Shown here piece after piece: positions 27,173-35,834 of a stretch of 64,000 nt of DNA. The stretch's first letter is position 1, and every line of letters starts with the position of its first letter. The notes below the pieces were generated by a model. It was not told the origin of the DNA. It ran no database searches and saw only the letters and a program-made list of their open reading frames with translations. Both the position numbers and the translations under genes were made by a program. The stretch spans positions 3,307-67,306 of the forward strand of contig URXT01000009.1 in assembly GCA_900551915.1 (NCBI GenBank), in the 5' to 3' direction. This DNA comes from an uncultured bacterium. GTDB lineage: Bacteria; Cyanobacteriota; Vampirovibrionia; Gastranaerophilales; Gastranaerophilaceae.

Positions 27173-28115
27173 TGTCTTTCTCCTTGTTGTTGCGTTTTTC
27201 ATTCTGCTCTTGGTTGCGATGCCTGCTGTAGGTTAATTCATTATATGGCAAATCCTGCTCGTCAAATCGCTGCTTAAGGTAAGAGATATTATTTCTCAAA
27301 TAGGCTTCCACAGCTTTGTCTCCGGGAATGAAGTTTGCATTAAGATTTCCATTTTTATCAACCCGCATAACAACAGAAACATCTTTATCAAAATCTATTC
27401 TGAAAGCTTTATTGGTTTTCATCGATTCTGATAAGGCTTCCATCAGGGCAGATGAAACTTTAGCAGTTTTATGAACATTTTGAACTTTTGAAACATCAAG
27501 CGACTTTTGAAATTCAGATGCGATGCTTTGCATTGACATATCAGTCTTTGTCACAAGGTTTACAAAAAACTGCGCGTCATCATCGCTCATTGATATTGTA
27601 CTGTAATCTAATGCCGGTTTGCCTGTATAAACGTCTTTGCTTATTTCAGAGGTAAAAGTCAAATTCTGAATAGAATTTACATCACCCAATTTTGATGCAG
27701 CATTAATTTTCAACATCTGTGCGATTTCCTCTGATAAAAGCTGATTTTCTTGATTGTGCTGCTGGCTGTTTTGCTGATTGGCATTTTGCTGGCCTTGCTG
27801 TTCTTTAGTTTCTTCTTTTACTGTATTCTCTTGCTTCTGTTCGGTTTTTTCAGCCTTTTCTTCGTTTTTTGCAGAAACTTTTGTTTCCTCCTCTTTAGGA
27901 GAGGTTTCTTTTGATTTAGTTTCATCAGCTTTCTCTGTTTTCGTTTCTGATTTTTCAGAAGAAGGCTGGGTTGTTTTTGTCTCAGACACCTCAGACAAAG
28001 AATTAAACTGGGATTTAAAAGCAGTATTACCTGTGTTCGTCCTGAAAGTTTGGGAGGAGGCCAGATAATTTGCCATCTCGTTATTTTGCGTTAAGCTTGA
28101 TGTATCAATATTCAT
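27165..28115 (-). CDS. fliK: FliK-like hook-length control protein
   Basis: A 316-aa protein. Residues ~45-125 are an extended Lys/Glu/Gln-rich low-complexity region. The C-terminal part (FRIDFDKDVSVVMRVDKNGNLNANFI, then a helix YLKQRFDEQDLPY) has the pattern of the FliK C-terminal switch domain that interacts with FlhB. The assignment rests on architecture and on position between fliJ-like and flgG-like genes; sequence identity in this family is always low. Length would place it among short molecular rulers. Confidence 0.72.
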   Translation of the reverse strand: MNIDTSSLTQNNEMANYLASSQTFRTNTGNTAFKSQFNSLSEVSETKTTQPSSEKSETKTEKADETKSKETSPKEEETKVSAKNEEKAEKTEQKQENTVKEETKEQQGQQNANQQNSQQHNQENQLLSEEIAQMLKINAASKLGDVNSIQNLTFTSEISKDVYTGKPALDYSTISMSDDDAQFFVNLVTKTDMSMQSIASEFQKSLDVSKVQNVHKTAKVSSALMEALSESMKTNKAFRIDFDKDVSVVMRVDKNGNLNANFIPGDKAVEAYLRNNISYLKQRFDEQDLPYNELTYSRHRNQEQNEKRNNKEKDNE

Positions 28116-28116
28116 T

Positions 28117-28608
28117 TTATAAACCTTCCTCCAGTTGTTCCAACTGTTTTAGAATTTCCCGGTCTTCTTCTTCCTGCCGTTCTTTTGACTGGTTGAAGAA
28201 TCTCTGGACTCCGAGTTCTGAAAATTGTTTTAATTCTGCTTTTTTCTCTTCCTCCAGATAGGCCTCGCGGTTCTTCTCTTTGTGTTTTTCCAAAACCTTT
28301 ACAGCCTGTTCCAGTTTTACGAGTTTTGCCTTTTCCATATCCAGAACTTTTTGTGCTTCCGCACGAATCTGTTCAAGCTTTTCCGCCTTGTCCCAAAGGA
28401 ATATAAGATAATTGTCGTAGGTCTCATACATCATCGGGTCAGCCTGACGCATATTTATCTGCGTTTGACGGATTTCTTCGTTATTTTTCCGGATATTTTC
28501 TTCTGCAATAAATACTTCTTGCTGAGCCTTTTGAACAACCATAAGCTGTTCTTCTTTTTTTCGGATTCTGAAGTCAAGTACTTTTTGCAGTCGGTATCTA
28601 AAAGGCAT
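28117..28608 (-). CDS. fliJ: FliJ-like flagellar export chaperone
   Basis: A 163-aa protein that is almost entirely coiled coil. It begins PFRYRLQKVLDFRIRKKEEQLM, the typical FliJ start, and continues with heptad-like Glu/Lys/Gln helices to the end. FliJ acts with the export ATPase FliI at the flagellar type III gate. It lies 1 nt upstream of the fliK-like gene, in the standard fliJ-fliK order. Coiled-coil composition alone is not specific; context raises the confidence. Confidence 0.78.
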   Translation of the reverse strand: MPFRYRLQKVLDFRIRKKEEQLMVVQKAQQEVFIAEENIRKNNEEIRQTQINMRQADPMMYETYDNYLIFLWDKAEKLEQIRAEAQKVLDMEKAKLVKLEQAVKVLEKHKEKNREAYLEEEKKAELKQFSELGVQRFFNQSKERQEEEDREILKQLEQLEEGL

Positions 28609-28697
28609 TTGCTACACTTTCTTAATATGATTATCTTTTATTTTAAAAGTGTAGCAAACATCTATTTGTATGATATTAATTTAATGAAAATTTTCTT

Positions 28698-29762
28698 TTA
28701 GTCAAGAATTTGGATTCCGGTACCTGTAGCGCGGTTGGTATTATTATAGTAATAACCGTAATTGTCTCTGTAAAACTCTGAATTTCCGCCATCTTGCATG
28801 TCAAAATGATAAGTATCATACGGAGGAATTTGCGGGGAAAAGCCGGTCGGGCAGCCCATACCGAACATATCGCCCAGACGGCTTAGAGTATTTTTTATAC
28901 CTTTATTGGTATTCATTGGAGGCATGTAGCCTCCATAGCAGGTTCCGTATGGAGAAGAATATTGTGAAGAAGCTATTGCATCTTTTAATACATCTACGCG
29001 CTTATTTAGATTTCCCTGCTGGATTGCGCCGAGAACCTGGGCTTCAAGGCGGGAAACCCTGCTCAAGTCATCTTCTTTTTCGTAAGTCTTTTTAAAAACA
29101 TTTTTTTCAAGTTCAGACAATTCTTGTGGAATTGCATTTTGAAGCTCTTTATTATAATTTACAAAAAGATTTTCAATTCTTTCTTCATTACTAAGAGAAG
29201 GGTAAGTTTTATTAAACATTGATTTTTCAAGCCTGTTAAGGCGTAGATTTATCTCTTGATGGTCAAAAGATTTGCCATATATATTTTTCTCCACAAGAGA
29301 AAGCCTGGGGTCTTTTTGGTTCGCATTAGTTGTATAAGACACTGGTTTTATATTACTTGCAATATCAGAACGATTAAGCCTGTAAACTCTTGTTGGTGAA
29401 GAGTTATAACGGTGAATCGATCTGTTTAGATTATGAAACTTGTCAAAAGCATTTACATTCTGAGGTCTATAGTAATTGTTATAAGTCGGCCTCGGATAAT
29501 TGTTGTTATAATAGCGTGTAGGATAATAATAACGGCTATTCCTCCAATTATTATTGTAGTTGCTATATCTGTTGTAGTAATTGCCGTAATACCCGTTATT
29601 GAAATTATATCGGCCTACACCAAAATACGACGAAGACGGCCGCACAAAAGGATTAAATCCTCTGTTGTATGGAATTGGCCGATAAGTTCTGATAACTCTT
29701 GCTTCTGTATATGCGTTTGAACTGATTAAGAGTAATACCAGTAATAATACAATTCTCTTCAT
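28698..29762 (-). CDS. Secreted Asn/Tyr-rich protein with repeated helical motif
   Basis: A 354-aa protein with a clear signal peptide (KRIVLLLVLLLISSNAYTEA). Residues ~25-125 are a low-complexity Asn/Tyr/Arg region. The middle has at least three copies of a ~40-residue helical repeat with consensus L-x-x-[LV]-E-K-x-[IMV]-[FY]-x-K-[ST]-[FY] followed by R-L-x-R-L-E (LSLVEKNIYGKSF, LNRLEKSMFNKTY, LSELEKNVFKKTY, SRLEAQVLG). I recall similar repeats in cyanobacterial and melainabacterial secreted proteins but know no function. The C-terminus is Gly/Tyr/Asn-rich. Probably an envelope or surface-layer component. Confidence 0.8.
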   Translation of the reverse strand: MKRIVLLLVLLLISSNAYTEARVIRTYRPIPYNRGFNPFVRPSSSYFGVGRYNFNNGYYGNYYNRYSNYNNNWRNSRYYYPTRYYNNNYPRPTYNNYYRPQNVNAFDKFHNLNRSIHRYNSSPTRVYRLNRSDIASNIKPVSYTTNANQKDPRLSLVEKNIYGKSFDHQEINLRLNRLEKSMFNKTYPSLSNEERIENLFVNYNKELQNAIPQELSELEKNVFKKTYEKEDDLSRVSRLEAQVLGAIQQGNLNKRVDVLKDAIASSQYSSPYGTCYGGYMPPMNTNKGIKNTLSRLGDMFGMGCPTGFSPQIPPYDTYHFDMQDGGNSEFYRDNYGYYYNNTNRATGTGIQILD

Positions 29763-29922
29763 TTTTTTCTCCTGTTGCTCATCAACTATAAGTTAATGCA
29801 GCAGAAAAACATATTCATCAGCCGGTAAGCTATTCTTGCGGCGAATTTTCTTTATTCAAAGACAGCTTCCCGCGTTTAGCCAATTCCCAGTCAAGAAACA
29901 AATCTTTAAGCAGATAAATTCT

Positions 29923-30684
29923 CTAACTTATTTCTTGCAGAATTTCAGTTGAATTAAACCTGCGTGGAGAATGAAGATTAATGTAGCCCTTCAAAAGTTC
30001 AAAGCAAACAGTACAAATCTTTTCTGTTGCCTTTTCTTCATAAGAACTGTGGTCAAAAAAGTCTGTTATCTCCAATTCTTTAAGAAAATCTCTTATTTTA
30101 CTGTGCATAAGTACATAACCCGCAGAAATATCACTGCAGTTTTTGCAAACAACTCCACCACGATTGGATGAAAAATACATATTGTCATTTTTAATTTCGC
30201 ATCCGCATTTTAGGCAAGTGTTCAGCTCAATGCCCAAACCGGACAAAGCCATCATTTTAAGCTGAAATTTCAAAACAGCAATCATAACTTCTATCTTGCC
30301 GGAGGATTTTGCAATACAGTCCAGAGTCTGATAAAGCAGTTCAAAAATTTCATTTGAACACGGGTCATCTTCAACACCAAAATTTGTCACAACCTCGCTT
30401 ATATAAAGAGAGTAGAAGATTTTATCCATATTCTGCCGCGTTTTGGTGAAAGTATTCAAAGCCTCAGCCTGGCAAATAGTATCTAAATTCTTACCCTTAT
30501 AAAGCATAAGTTTATTTGCAACAAGCAAATCCATGCGGGCGCCAAGTTTGCTTTTCGGCTTTTTTACACCTTTTGCAACACCGCGGATAAGACCTTTCTC
30601 GCGAGAATACATAACAATAATTTTATCAGCCTCACTTAAGTTATAAGACTTAAGATTAATGGCATCTGTTACAAAATTATTCAT
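29923..30684 (-). CDS. recO: DNA repair protein RecO
   Basis: A 253-aa recombination mediator that, with RecR, loads RecA at gaps. It shows the N-terminal OB-fold (TDAINLKSYNLSEADKIIVMYSREKGLIRGVAKGVKKPKSK) and the zinc motif CLKCGCEIKND with a second pair CKNC. The ATG at 30684 gives the normal N-terminus and lies 1 nt after the pilT stop, indicating coupling; the frame is open upstream into pilT but that part is out-of-frame pilT sequence. After the TAG stop the same frame stays open for 31 codons with protein-like composition (see findings). Confidence 0.92.
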   Translation of the reverse strand: MNNFVTDAINLKSYNLSEADKIIVMYSREKGLIRGVAKGVKKPKSKLGARMDLLVANKLMLYKGKNLDTICQAEALNTFTKTRQNMDKIFYSLYISEVVTNFGVEDDPCSNEIFELLYQTLDCIAKSSGKIEVMIAVLKFQLKMMALSGLGIELNTCLKCGCEIKNDNMYFSSNRGGVVCKNCSDISAGYVLMHSKIRDFLKELEITDFFDHSSYEEKATEKICTVCFELLKGYINLHSPRRFNSTEILQEIS

Positions 30685-30685
30685 T

Positions 30686-31795
30686 CTATTGTTTATCCCT
30701 GTTTCCGGGAGCTGTTCCCTGGAATACTCCGCGGAACATCTGTCTGAGTTCATTTTTATCATCAGAATATTCCAATGCAGTCTCTTCTGTAACAAAACCT
30801 TCAGTATATAAAGAATACAAAGACATGTTCATTGTAATCATGTTGTTGAAAGAGCCTTTTTTAACAAGGTCATAAACCTCTTCAAGTTTATCTTTTTCAA
30901 TGAAGTCTTTGACAGTAGAAGTCACAACCAGAAGTTCGCAAGCTGGACGTCTGCCCATTGAATCCTGAAGCGGAACGAGCCTTTGAGAAATTGTACCTCT
31001 AAGAATTTGGGCAATTTGAGCCCGAACAAATTGTCTGTCAGACGGTTCAAACATATTTACAATTCTGTTTACGGTCTGAACAGCATCGTTAGTATGGATT
31101 GTTGCAAAGACAAGGTGACCGGTTTCAGCAGCTTTCAGTGCACTCACAATGGTTTCTCTGTCACGGATTTCACCGATAAATATAACATCGGGGTCTTGTC
31201 TTAAAGCATATTTAATACCATCCGGAAATGATGGAGTATCAATTCCTATTTGGCGCTGGGAAACTATTGACTTGCGGTTGCTGAAAATAAATTCAACAGG
31301 GTCTTCAATTGTAATAATATGTTTAGGATAATTGAGGTTGATATAGTCAATCAACGCGGCAATAGTAGTTGACTTACCACTTCCAGTCGGGCCTGTAATA
31401 AGAACAAGACCGTTATTCTGATTTGAAAATTGTTCAATAGCTTTTGGAAGATGCAATTCAGCTACATTTTTAATTTCATAAGGAATAGTTCTTATGACAA
31501 GTGAATATCTACCAAGCTGTCTGCTTAAATTCACACGGAAACGTGAACAACCGAGGATTTCGTACGCAAAGTCCAAATCATAGACACTATCAAGATGATT
31601 ATTATTTACACTTGCAGGAAGAATTGCGCTAAGAGCTTCATCAATATCAGTTTCCGTTAACATTGGCATGTTAATCTTTATAATTTTACCATCTTTTCTT
31701 ATTGCAGGGTATTCATTTACCGCGAGATGAATATCTGAAGCTCCAATTGCAACAGCTCTTTCCAAAAATGCGACTATATCAAAACTGCTTTCCAC
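30686..31795 (-). CDS. pilT: Type IV pilus retraction ATPase PilT
   Basis: A 369-aa hexameric secretion-superfamily ATPase that powers pilus retraction and twitching. Visible are Walker A GPTGSGKS (residues 135-142), the Asp box ITIEDPVEF, Walker B region DPDVIFIGEIRD (~200-210), the His box GHLVFATIHTNDAVQTVNRI (~224-243), and the C-terminal ACELLVVT segment. The start is GTG at 31795 (AGAGGA 6 nt upstream, normal N-terminus ESSFDIVAFLERAV). recO follows 1 nt later. With six pilin-like genes in the window, this supports real type IV pili, though no assembly ATPase or pilus secretin is seen here. Confidence 0.93.
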   Translation of the reverse strand: MESSFDIVAFLERAVAIGASDIHLAVNEYPAIRKDGKIIKINMPMLTETDIDEALSAILPASVNNNHLDSVYDLDFAYEILGCSRFRVNLSRQLGRYSLVIRTIPYEIKNVAELHLPKAIEQFSNQNNGLVLITGPTGSGKSTTIAALIDYINLNYPKHIITIEDPVEFIFSNRKSIVSQRQIGIDTPSFPDGIKYALRQDPDVIFIGEIRDRETIVSALKAAETGHLVFATIHTNDAVQTVNRIVNMFEPSDRQFVRAQIAQILRGTISQRLVPLQDSMGRRPACELLVVTSTVKDFIEKDKLEEVYDLVKKGSFNNMITMNMSLYSLYTEGFVTEETALEYSDDKNELRQMFRGVFQGTAPGNRDKQ

Positions 31796-32012
31796 TATTA
31801 TTCCTCTCAATTCTTCTTGGTTGATATTATACCATTTTTGTAAGCATATGACAATAACTTTACAAAAAATACAACCATTTATAGGATTTGTTACAACCTT
31901 GTAACAAAATGAAAAAGAAAAGTCAATTTTGAGAGTCAAAAATACTTTATATAAATGTAAGGGAAATCAAAAATTACAATTGGTAAAACAATAAAGAAAA
32001 TATAAAAGATGT

Positions 32013-32111
32013 TCTAACATAGGACGAATTTAAAGAAAAAGATTTTTTATACTCTCTCTCTTAATATCCTCGTGTTTATTTAATGTTGCCTATTTCAGGC
32101 AACTTTTTTTT
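32013..32111 (+). ncRNA. Candidate small RNA ending in an orphan terminator
   Basis: The 392-bp gap 31796-32187 contains a rightward terminator but no + strand gene. A possible promoter is TTGGTA (31980-31985), 15-nt spacer, TATAAA (32001-32006), which would give a ~100-nt transcript with exposed pyrimidine stretches (ACTCTCTCTC, TCCTC). No convincing ORF lies inside. The 5' end is uncertain. Confidence 0.3.
32085..32111 (+). terminator. Rightward intrinsic terminator without an upstream gene
   Basis: Stem GTTGCCT / AGGCAAC with loop ATTTC, followed by eight T. The opposite strand has no T run after the stem, so it acts only on a + strand transcript. Confidence 0.8.
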
Positions 32112-32136
32112 GCTTAATATTGAAAATTTTTCATGC

Positions 32137-32162
32137 AAAAAGCCGGTTTTATCCGGCTTTTT
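32137..32162. terminator. Terminator of the small orphan gene
   Basis: Stem AAAAAGCCGG / CCGGCTTTTT with a 6-nt loop, able to act on both strands. It lies 26 bp past the end of the leftward gene at 32188. Confidence 0.85.
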
Positions 32163-32187
32163 ATTTAATTCATTCTATATATGTTTT

Positions 32188-32580
32188 TTAAATTTCAATA
32201 TCAATAAATTTGCTGCCGAATTTTTCAGCTTCTTTTGCAACAATAAGTGCAGCATCGTCTTTATTAATAGATAAATGGTTTGGATTTTTAGCACTTAATG
32301 CGTTATAAAATGAATTTGCAGCTTCTTGCAATTCAGGATACTTTTTGCTTAAAATCTTCTTTGCCTGAAAATAATCACAAGTTTTTTCCATTGTGCTGCC
32401 AACTTTTTTGCCTAAAATATCAGCAACTGTTTTATCAACCGAATCCATATTATGTGCAAATGCTCCCGACATAATTGTCATAATATCGCCAAAAGGGTAT
32501 TTTTGACCAAATGCTGGTGTTGCAGCTTTTTTGTTGTAACTTTGAGCTTGAATTGAGGTAAAATTTGAATTAATGTTCAT
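32188..32580 (-). CDS. Small orphan protein with TPAF N-terminal motif
   Basis: A 130-aa protein I do not recognise. It begins MNINSNFTSIQAQSYNKKAA and then TPAFGQ (residues 21-26), after which it is helical (DSVDKTVADILGKKVG, YFQAKKILSKKYPELQEAANSF). There is no signal peptide or membrane helix. Its N-terminus resembles those of the orphans at 23741, 49347 and 52799. Own transcript, with a terminator. Confidence 0.7.
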   Translation of the reverse strand: MNINSNFTSIQAQSYNKKAATPAFGQKYPFGDIMTIMSGAFAHNMDSVDKTVADILGKKVGSTMEKTCDYFQAKKILSKKYPELQEAANSFYNALSAKNPNHLSINKDDAALIVAKEAEKFGSKFIDIEI

Positions 32581-32662
32581 TTTGAAACTCCTATCTTGTA
32601 TACAAGAACTCTAAGTCCTCTCAAGAACAAATTTTGCGGTTTTGTTAATAAAGTTTTACAAT

Positions 32663-32686
32663 AAAAAAGAGCCTTTCGGCTCTTTT
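32663..32686 (-). terminator. Terminator after trxB
   Basis: Stem AAAAGAGCC / GGCTCTTTT with loop TTTC. On the minus strand it ends in a T-rich run. Confidence 0.85.
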
Positions 32687-32709
32687 ATGTTTTCCGCGTA
32701 AATTTAATC

Positions 32710-33654
32710 TTAAACAGCTTGCGGAACGTCTTTCAAACTTTCGATATACTTAACCGCATAAACCGCTCCGACTGCACCGTCTGATGCCGCTGTAATAACC
32801 TGTCTCAAAGGGGTTTTACGAACATCACCAACTGCGTAAACTCCGTCAATTGAAGTTTTCATTGTCTCATCAGTAATAATAAACCCGCCTGCATCCTGTT
32901 CAACCTGTCCTGAAATACCTTCAATATTCGGAACCATTCCAATATAAGGGAAAACACCATTTACCTGTAAATTTGAACGTTCACCAGATTTTACATTCTC
33001 AAGAACTGCTGTGTGAACCAAATCGTCGCCTTTTATCTCTTTTACAACGCTGTCCCAGATAAATTCAATTTTTTCATTCTTGAATGCGCGTTCCTGAACG
33101 ATTTTGTCTGCACGAAGTTCATTGCGGCGGTGAATAACATAAACTTTGTTTGCGAATTTTGTCAAATACATAGCTTCTTCAACCGCTGCATTTCCGCCGC
33201 CAACAACTGCGACAACTTTATCCTTGTAAAAAGCACCGTCGCAAACAGCACAGTAACTTACGCCGCGCCCGACAAATTCAGCCTCTCCGGGAACACCTAA
33301 TTTCATTGGCTGTGCACCGCAGGCTATAATTACTGTTTTAGCCTTGAATTCTGCTTCTTTAGTCAGAATAACTTTCGGAGTAGATTTTAAATCCAAGCTT
33401 TCAATTTCCTGCATCGGGAATTTTTGAACACCAAACTTATCTGCATGTTCTTCAAACTTCTCCATCAAATCATATCCGCCTATAATAGGAAATCCCGGAT
33501 AATTTTCAAGTTCCAAATAATTTGACGGCTGTCCGCCCATCATTGAAACATCCAGAATTGCGGTGGAAACCGCTCCGCGGCTTGCATATATCCCTGCGCT
33601 CAATCCAGCCGGACCGCCGCCTAAAATAACTGTATCAAATTCATAACTTTGCAT
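32710..33654 (-). CDS. trxB: Thioredoxin reductase
   Basis: A 314-aa FAD- and NADPH-dependent enzyme that reduces thioredoxin. FAD motif ILGGGPAGLSAGIYASRG at the N-terminus, redox-active CAVC at C135-C138 inside SYCAVCDGAF, NADPH motif GGGNAAVEEAMYL, and C-terminal AVGDVRKTPLRQVITAASDGAVGA. Full normal length. It precedes the lipocalin-like orphan... in genome order it is 3' of the 33664 gene by 9 nt on the same strand, so the two are probably co-transcribed. Confidence 0.95.
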   Translation of the reverse strand: MQSYEFDTVILGGGPAGLSAGIYASRGAVSTAILDVSMMGGQPSNYLELENYPGFPIIGGYDLMEKFEEHADKFGVQKFPMQEIESLDLKSTPKVILTKEAEFKAKTVIIACGAQPMKLGVPGEAEFVGRGVSYCAVCDGAFYKDKVVAVVGGGNAAVEEAMYLTKFANKVYVIHRRNELRADKIVQERAFKNEKIEFIWDSVVKEIKGDDLVHTAVLENVKSGERSNLQVNGVFPYIGMVPNIEGISGQVEQDAGGFIITDETMKTSIDGVYAVGDVRKTPLRQVITAASDGAVGAVYAVKYIESLKDVPQAV

Positions 33655-33663
33655 AATTTATCC

Positions 33664-34197
33664 TCATTTTTCCAATACACTCATTCCTGAAATCTTTTCT
33701 CCAACAAGCACGTATTCTGCATTTTGAGTTTTTATAACCACTCCGCCGGCCGGAGAAATAGTTTGCAAAGTCAAACGGTTAACACCGGTAAATTTATTGC
33801 CATTAAGCTTCAATTCAACAGTATCCGTCAACTTTTTATTGTCTGACACCCCTTCTTTTGTGAATCTTATCACGTTACCTTTTACAAATTCAACCGACAA
33901 ATCTGCAGATGCGCCTGTAAAAGGATTTGTTAAATTCATGACGTTTTCATTCCGTGATAAGTTCCACAAATCCGCACTTTTGGAACGGAAAACCTCCGGG
34001 CTGTCTGTTGTTTTCAAAACTGCTGCAACGCGCCAGGTTCCGAACAATCCTGAGGGGACATTTTCAATTAATGAGATTCCTGTTTTTAAAGTTGTGTCAG
34101 CAAAAGCCATATTACTATTTAATCCTGTATTTTTTGAAAATATTAGGACAAAAGTAATTATAATCAGTGACAATATTTTTCTGCTTAAAATTTTCAT
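33664..34197 (-). CDS. Exported protein of unknown function
   Basis: About 177 aa from an ATG at 34197, or 196 aa from a TTG at 34254; neither has an ideally spaced ribosome site, so the start is uncertain. A hydrophobic segment (SLIIITFVLIF, then a cut near AFA) indicates export. The mature part is mostly beta: GLFGTWRVAAVLKTT, DLSVEFVKGNVIRFTKEG, DTVELKLNGNKFTGVNRLTLQ. It looks like a small beta-barrel or lipocalin-like domain, but I cannot name a family. It lies between pgi's terminator and trxB. Confidence 0.65.
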   Translation of the reverse strand: MKILSRKILSLIIITFVLIFSKNTGLNSNMAFADTTLKTGISLIENVPSGLFGTWRVAAVLKTTDSPEVFRSKSADLWNLSRNENVMNLTNPFTGASADLSVEFVKGNVIRFTKEGVSDNKKLTDTVELKLNGNKFTGVNRLTLQTISPAGGVVIKTQNAEYVLVGEKISGMSVLEK

Positions 34198-34235
34198 TAA
34201 AGTTTTATAAATATCCCTCTTTAAATAATATAATA

Positions 34236-34260
34236 AAGACTTGAAAATTTTCAAGCCTTT
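34236..34260 (-). terminator. Terminator after pgi
   Basis: Perfect palindrome CTTGAAAATTTTCAAG with flanking G-C and G-T pairs, and TTTATTATAT downstream on the minus strand. Lies 25 bp past the pgi stop. Confidence 0.6.
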
Positions 34261-34284
34261 ATATAATACTAATAAATTTATTAA

Positions 34285-35676
34285 TTAGACAGCAGCAGCC
34301 ATTTTTGTCTGGAGAGTTTGCGCGCTGTCTTCATAGCCGGCTCTGCCCATTAGCGCGTATGTATAATTTTTTGCTTGTTCAACTCCGGGTTGATTAAAAG
34401 CATTAATATTATACAATTCACCGGCAATAGCTGTTTGAACCTCCAGCATATAAAGAAGCTGGCCTATATTGTAACCGTCTACTTTTTCAATAGAAATAGT
34501 AACGGTCGGTCTTCCATAATCTGCAAGCGCAACTCTTGTTGAATCAGCTTCGGCATTGATAAGCTGGTTTATTGATTTTCCGCCAAGGTATCCTATTCCT
34601 GTGTATTCAAAAATATTAGGAATTTCAAGTGTTGTATCAAAGTTTTCAACACGAATGAAGTTGATAATTTTATCATTCGGACCTTCGTTGTAAAGCTGTA
34701 TTTGAGAATGCTGGTCAGTTGCCCCGAGAGCTTTTACAGGAGTCGGGCCGATGTTTACATCGCCTCCGTCTTTATCTTTATTTTTTCCCAGAGATTCTGC
34801 CCAAAGCTGAACATACCAGTCAGCTACGTGCTTCAAGCGGCTTGAATATGGCATCATAACTGAAATATTTTTACCTTTCTTTTTATCTAATAAGTAATGA
34901 ATTAAAGCATTTTGTGCTGCTATATTTTCGTGAATATCAGTATTTTTAAGCGCCAAGTCCATGTCCTTAATACCGTTTACGATTTCATCAACATCAATCC
35001 CGACAAGCGCAAACGGCAGCAGTCCCACAGCAGAGAAAACTGAAAAGCGTCCGCCGACATCATCAGGCACAACAAAGGTTTTGTAACCTTCTTGTTCGGA
35101 AATCTGTCTTAAAATTCCTGTTTTACTATCAGTTGTAGCAACAATATTATAACGATATTTATCTCCGAGTTCTTTTTCAAGGCGGTCTTTCACAATCATA
35201 AATTGTGACATGGTTTCAGCAGTATCGCCGGATTTTGTAATAACATTTACGAGTGTTTTGTTCAAATCCAATGCATTAAAAAGACCATTCATAGTGTCAG
35301 GATCAATATTATCAAGAAAGAAAATCCTTGGCATGCCATTTCTTTGTTCTTCAGACAACAAATTCCAATAAGGCTTTAAAAGTGCTTCTGTAACCGCAAT
35401 TCCACCCAAAGCAGACCCGCCAATCCCGAGCACAAGAATATTGTCAAAACGTCCCTTAACCATTGCTGCATATTCTTTTACATACCAGAGAGTTTCTTCG
35501 TTATAGCCCAGATTCATCCATTGAAGCCATTGTCCGTTTTTATCCTTACGTTTGTTTAAATCTGCAATTATGCTGACGATTTTATCTTTATACTCGTTAA
35601 ATTCCTGCTCTAAGTGAAGCCCGTTCTCCTCTCCAACAACTTGAGCATCAGCATTTTTGTAATTCAATTTAATCAT
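34285..35676 (-). CDS. pgi: Glucose-6-phosphate isomerase
   Basis: A 463-aa enzyme interconverting glucose-6-phosphate and fructose-6-phosphate. The N-terminal sugar-phosphate loop ILGIGGSALGG, VITKSGDTAETMSQF, the DVGGRFSVFSAVGLLP loop, and catalytic residues in GATDQHSQIQLYNEGPNDK are visible. Length is typical of the short bacterial form. It stands alone; with the hexomutase (15587) and GH13 enzyme (44066) it suggests glycogen or starch-derived glucose feeding glycolysis to the PFOR at 54212. Confidence 0.95.
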   Translation of the reverse strand: MIKLNYKNADAQVVGEENGLHLEQEFNEYKDKIVSIIADLNKRKDKNGQWLQWMNLGYNEETLWYVKEYAAMVKGRFDNILVLGIGGSALGGIAVTEALLKPYWNLLSEEQRNGMPRIFFLDNIDPDTMNGLFNALDLNKTLVNVITKSGDTAETMSQFMIVKDRLEKELGDKYRYNIVATTDSKTGILRQISEQEGYKTFVVPDDVGGRFSVFSAVGLLPFALVGIDVDEIVNGIKDMDLALKNTDIHENIAAQNALIHYLLDKKKGKNISVMMPYSSRLKHVADWYVQLWAESLGKNKDKDGGDVNIGPTPVKALGATDQHSQIQLYNEGPNDKIINFIRVENFDTTLEIPNIFEYTGIGYLGGKSINQLINAEADSTRVALADYGRPTVTISIEKVDGYNIGQLLYMLEVQTAIAGELYNINAFNQPGVEQAKNYTYALMGRAGYEDSAQTLQTKMAAAV

Positions 35677-35734
35677 TTTTAACCCTCATTGATATATAAA
35701 ATTTATTTGTAACTTCGGCATGCTTTAAAAACTA

Positions 35735-35834
35735 AAACGCAAACGGAAAATGCGTTCTCCATACTTTTAATTATATGCGCTAAAGCTTAAAACTCAAGGG
35801 TTTTAAGGATAATTTAAGAATTATTAAATATCGT
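35735..35834 (-). repeat. 3' flanking repeat of the 35835 pilin gene (copy 1)
   Basis: Begins with a hairpin whose minus-strand form is AACGCA-TTTTCCGTT-TGCGTT and ends GGATAATTTAAGAATTATTAA (plus strand) at the pilin stop. Copy 2 at 36921-37020 has the same hairpin and the same GGATAATTTAA[GT]AATT block. Both lie directly 3' of a pilin gene. Confidence 0.65.

Noticed and set aside
29923..29925. Possible TAG recoding, suggested by the frame after recO
   Set aside because: TAG is used as an ordinary stop at the ends of ruvB, pilT and the 35835 pilin gene, so a genome-wide reassignment is not supported.
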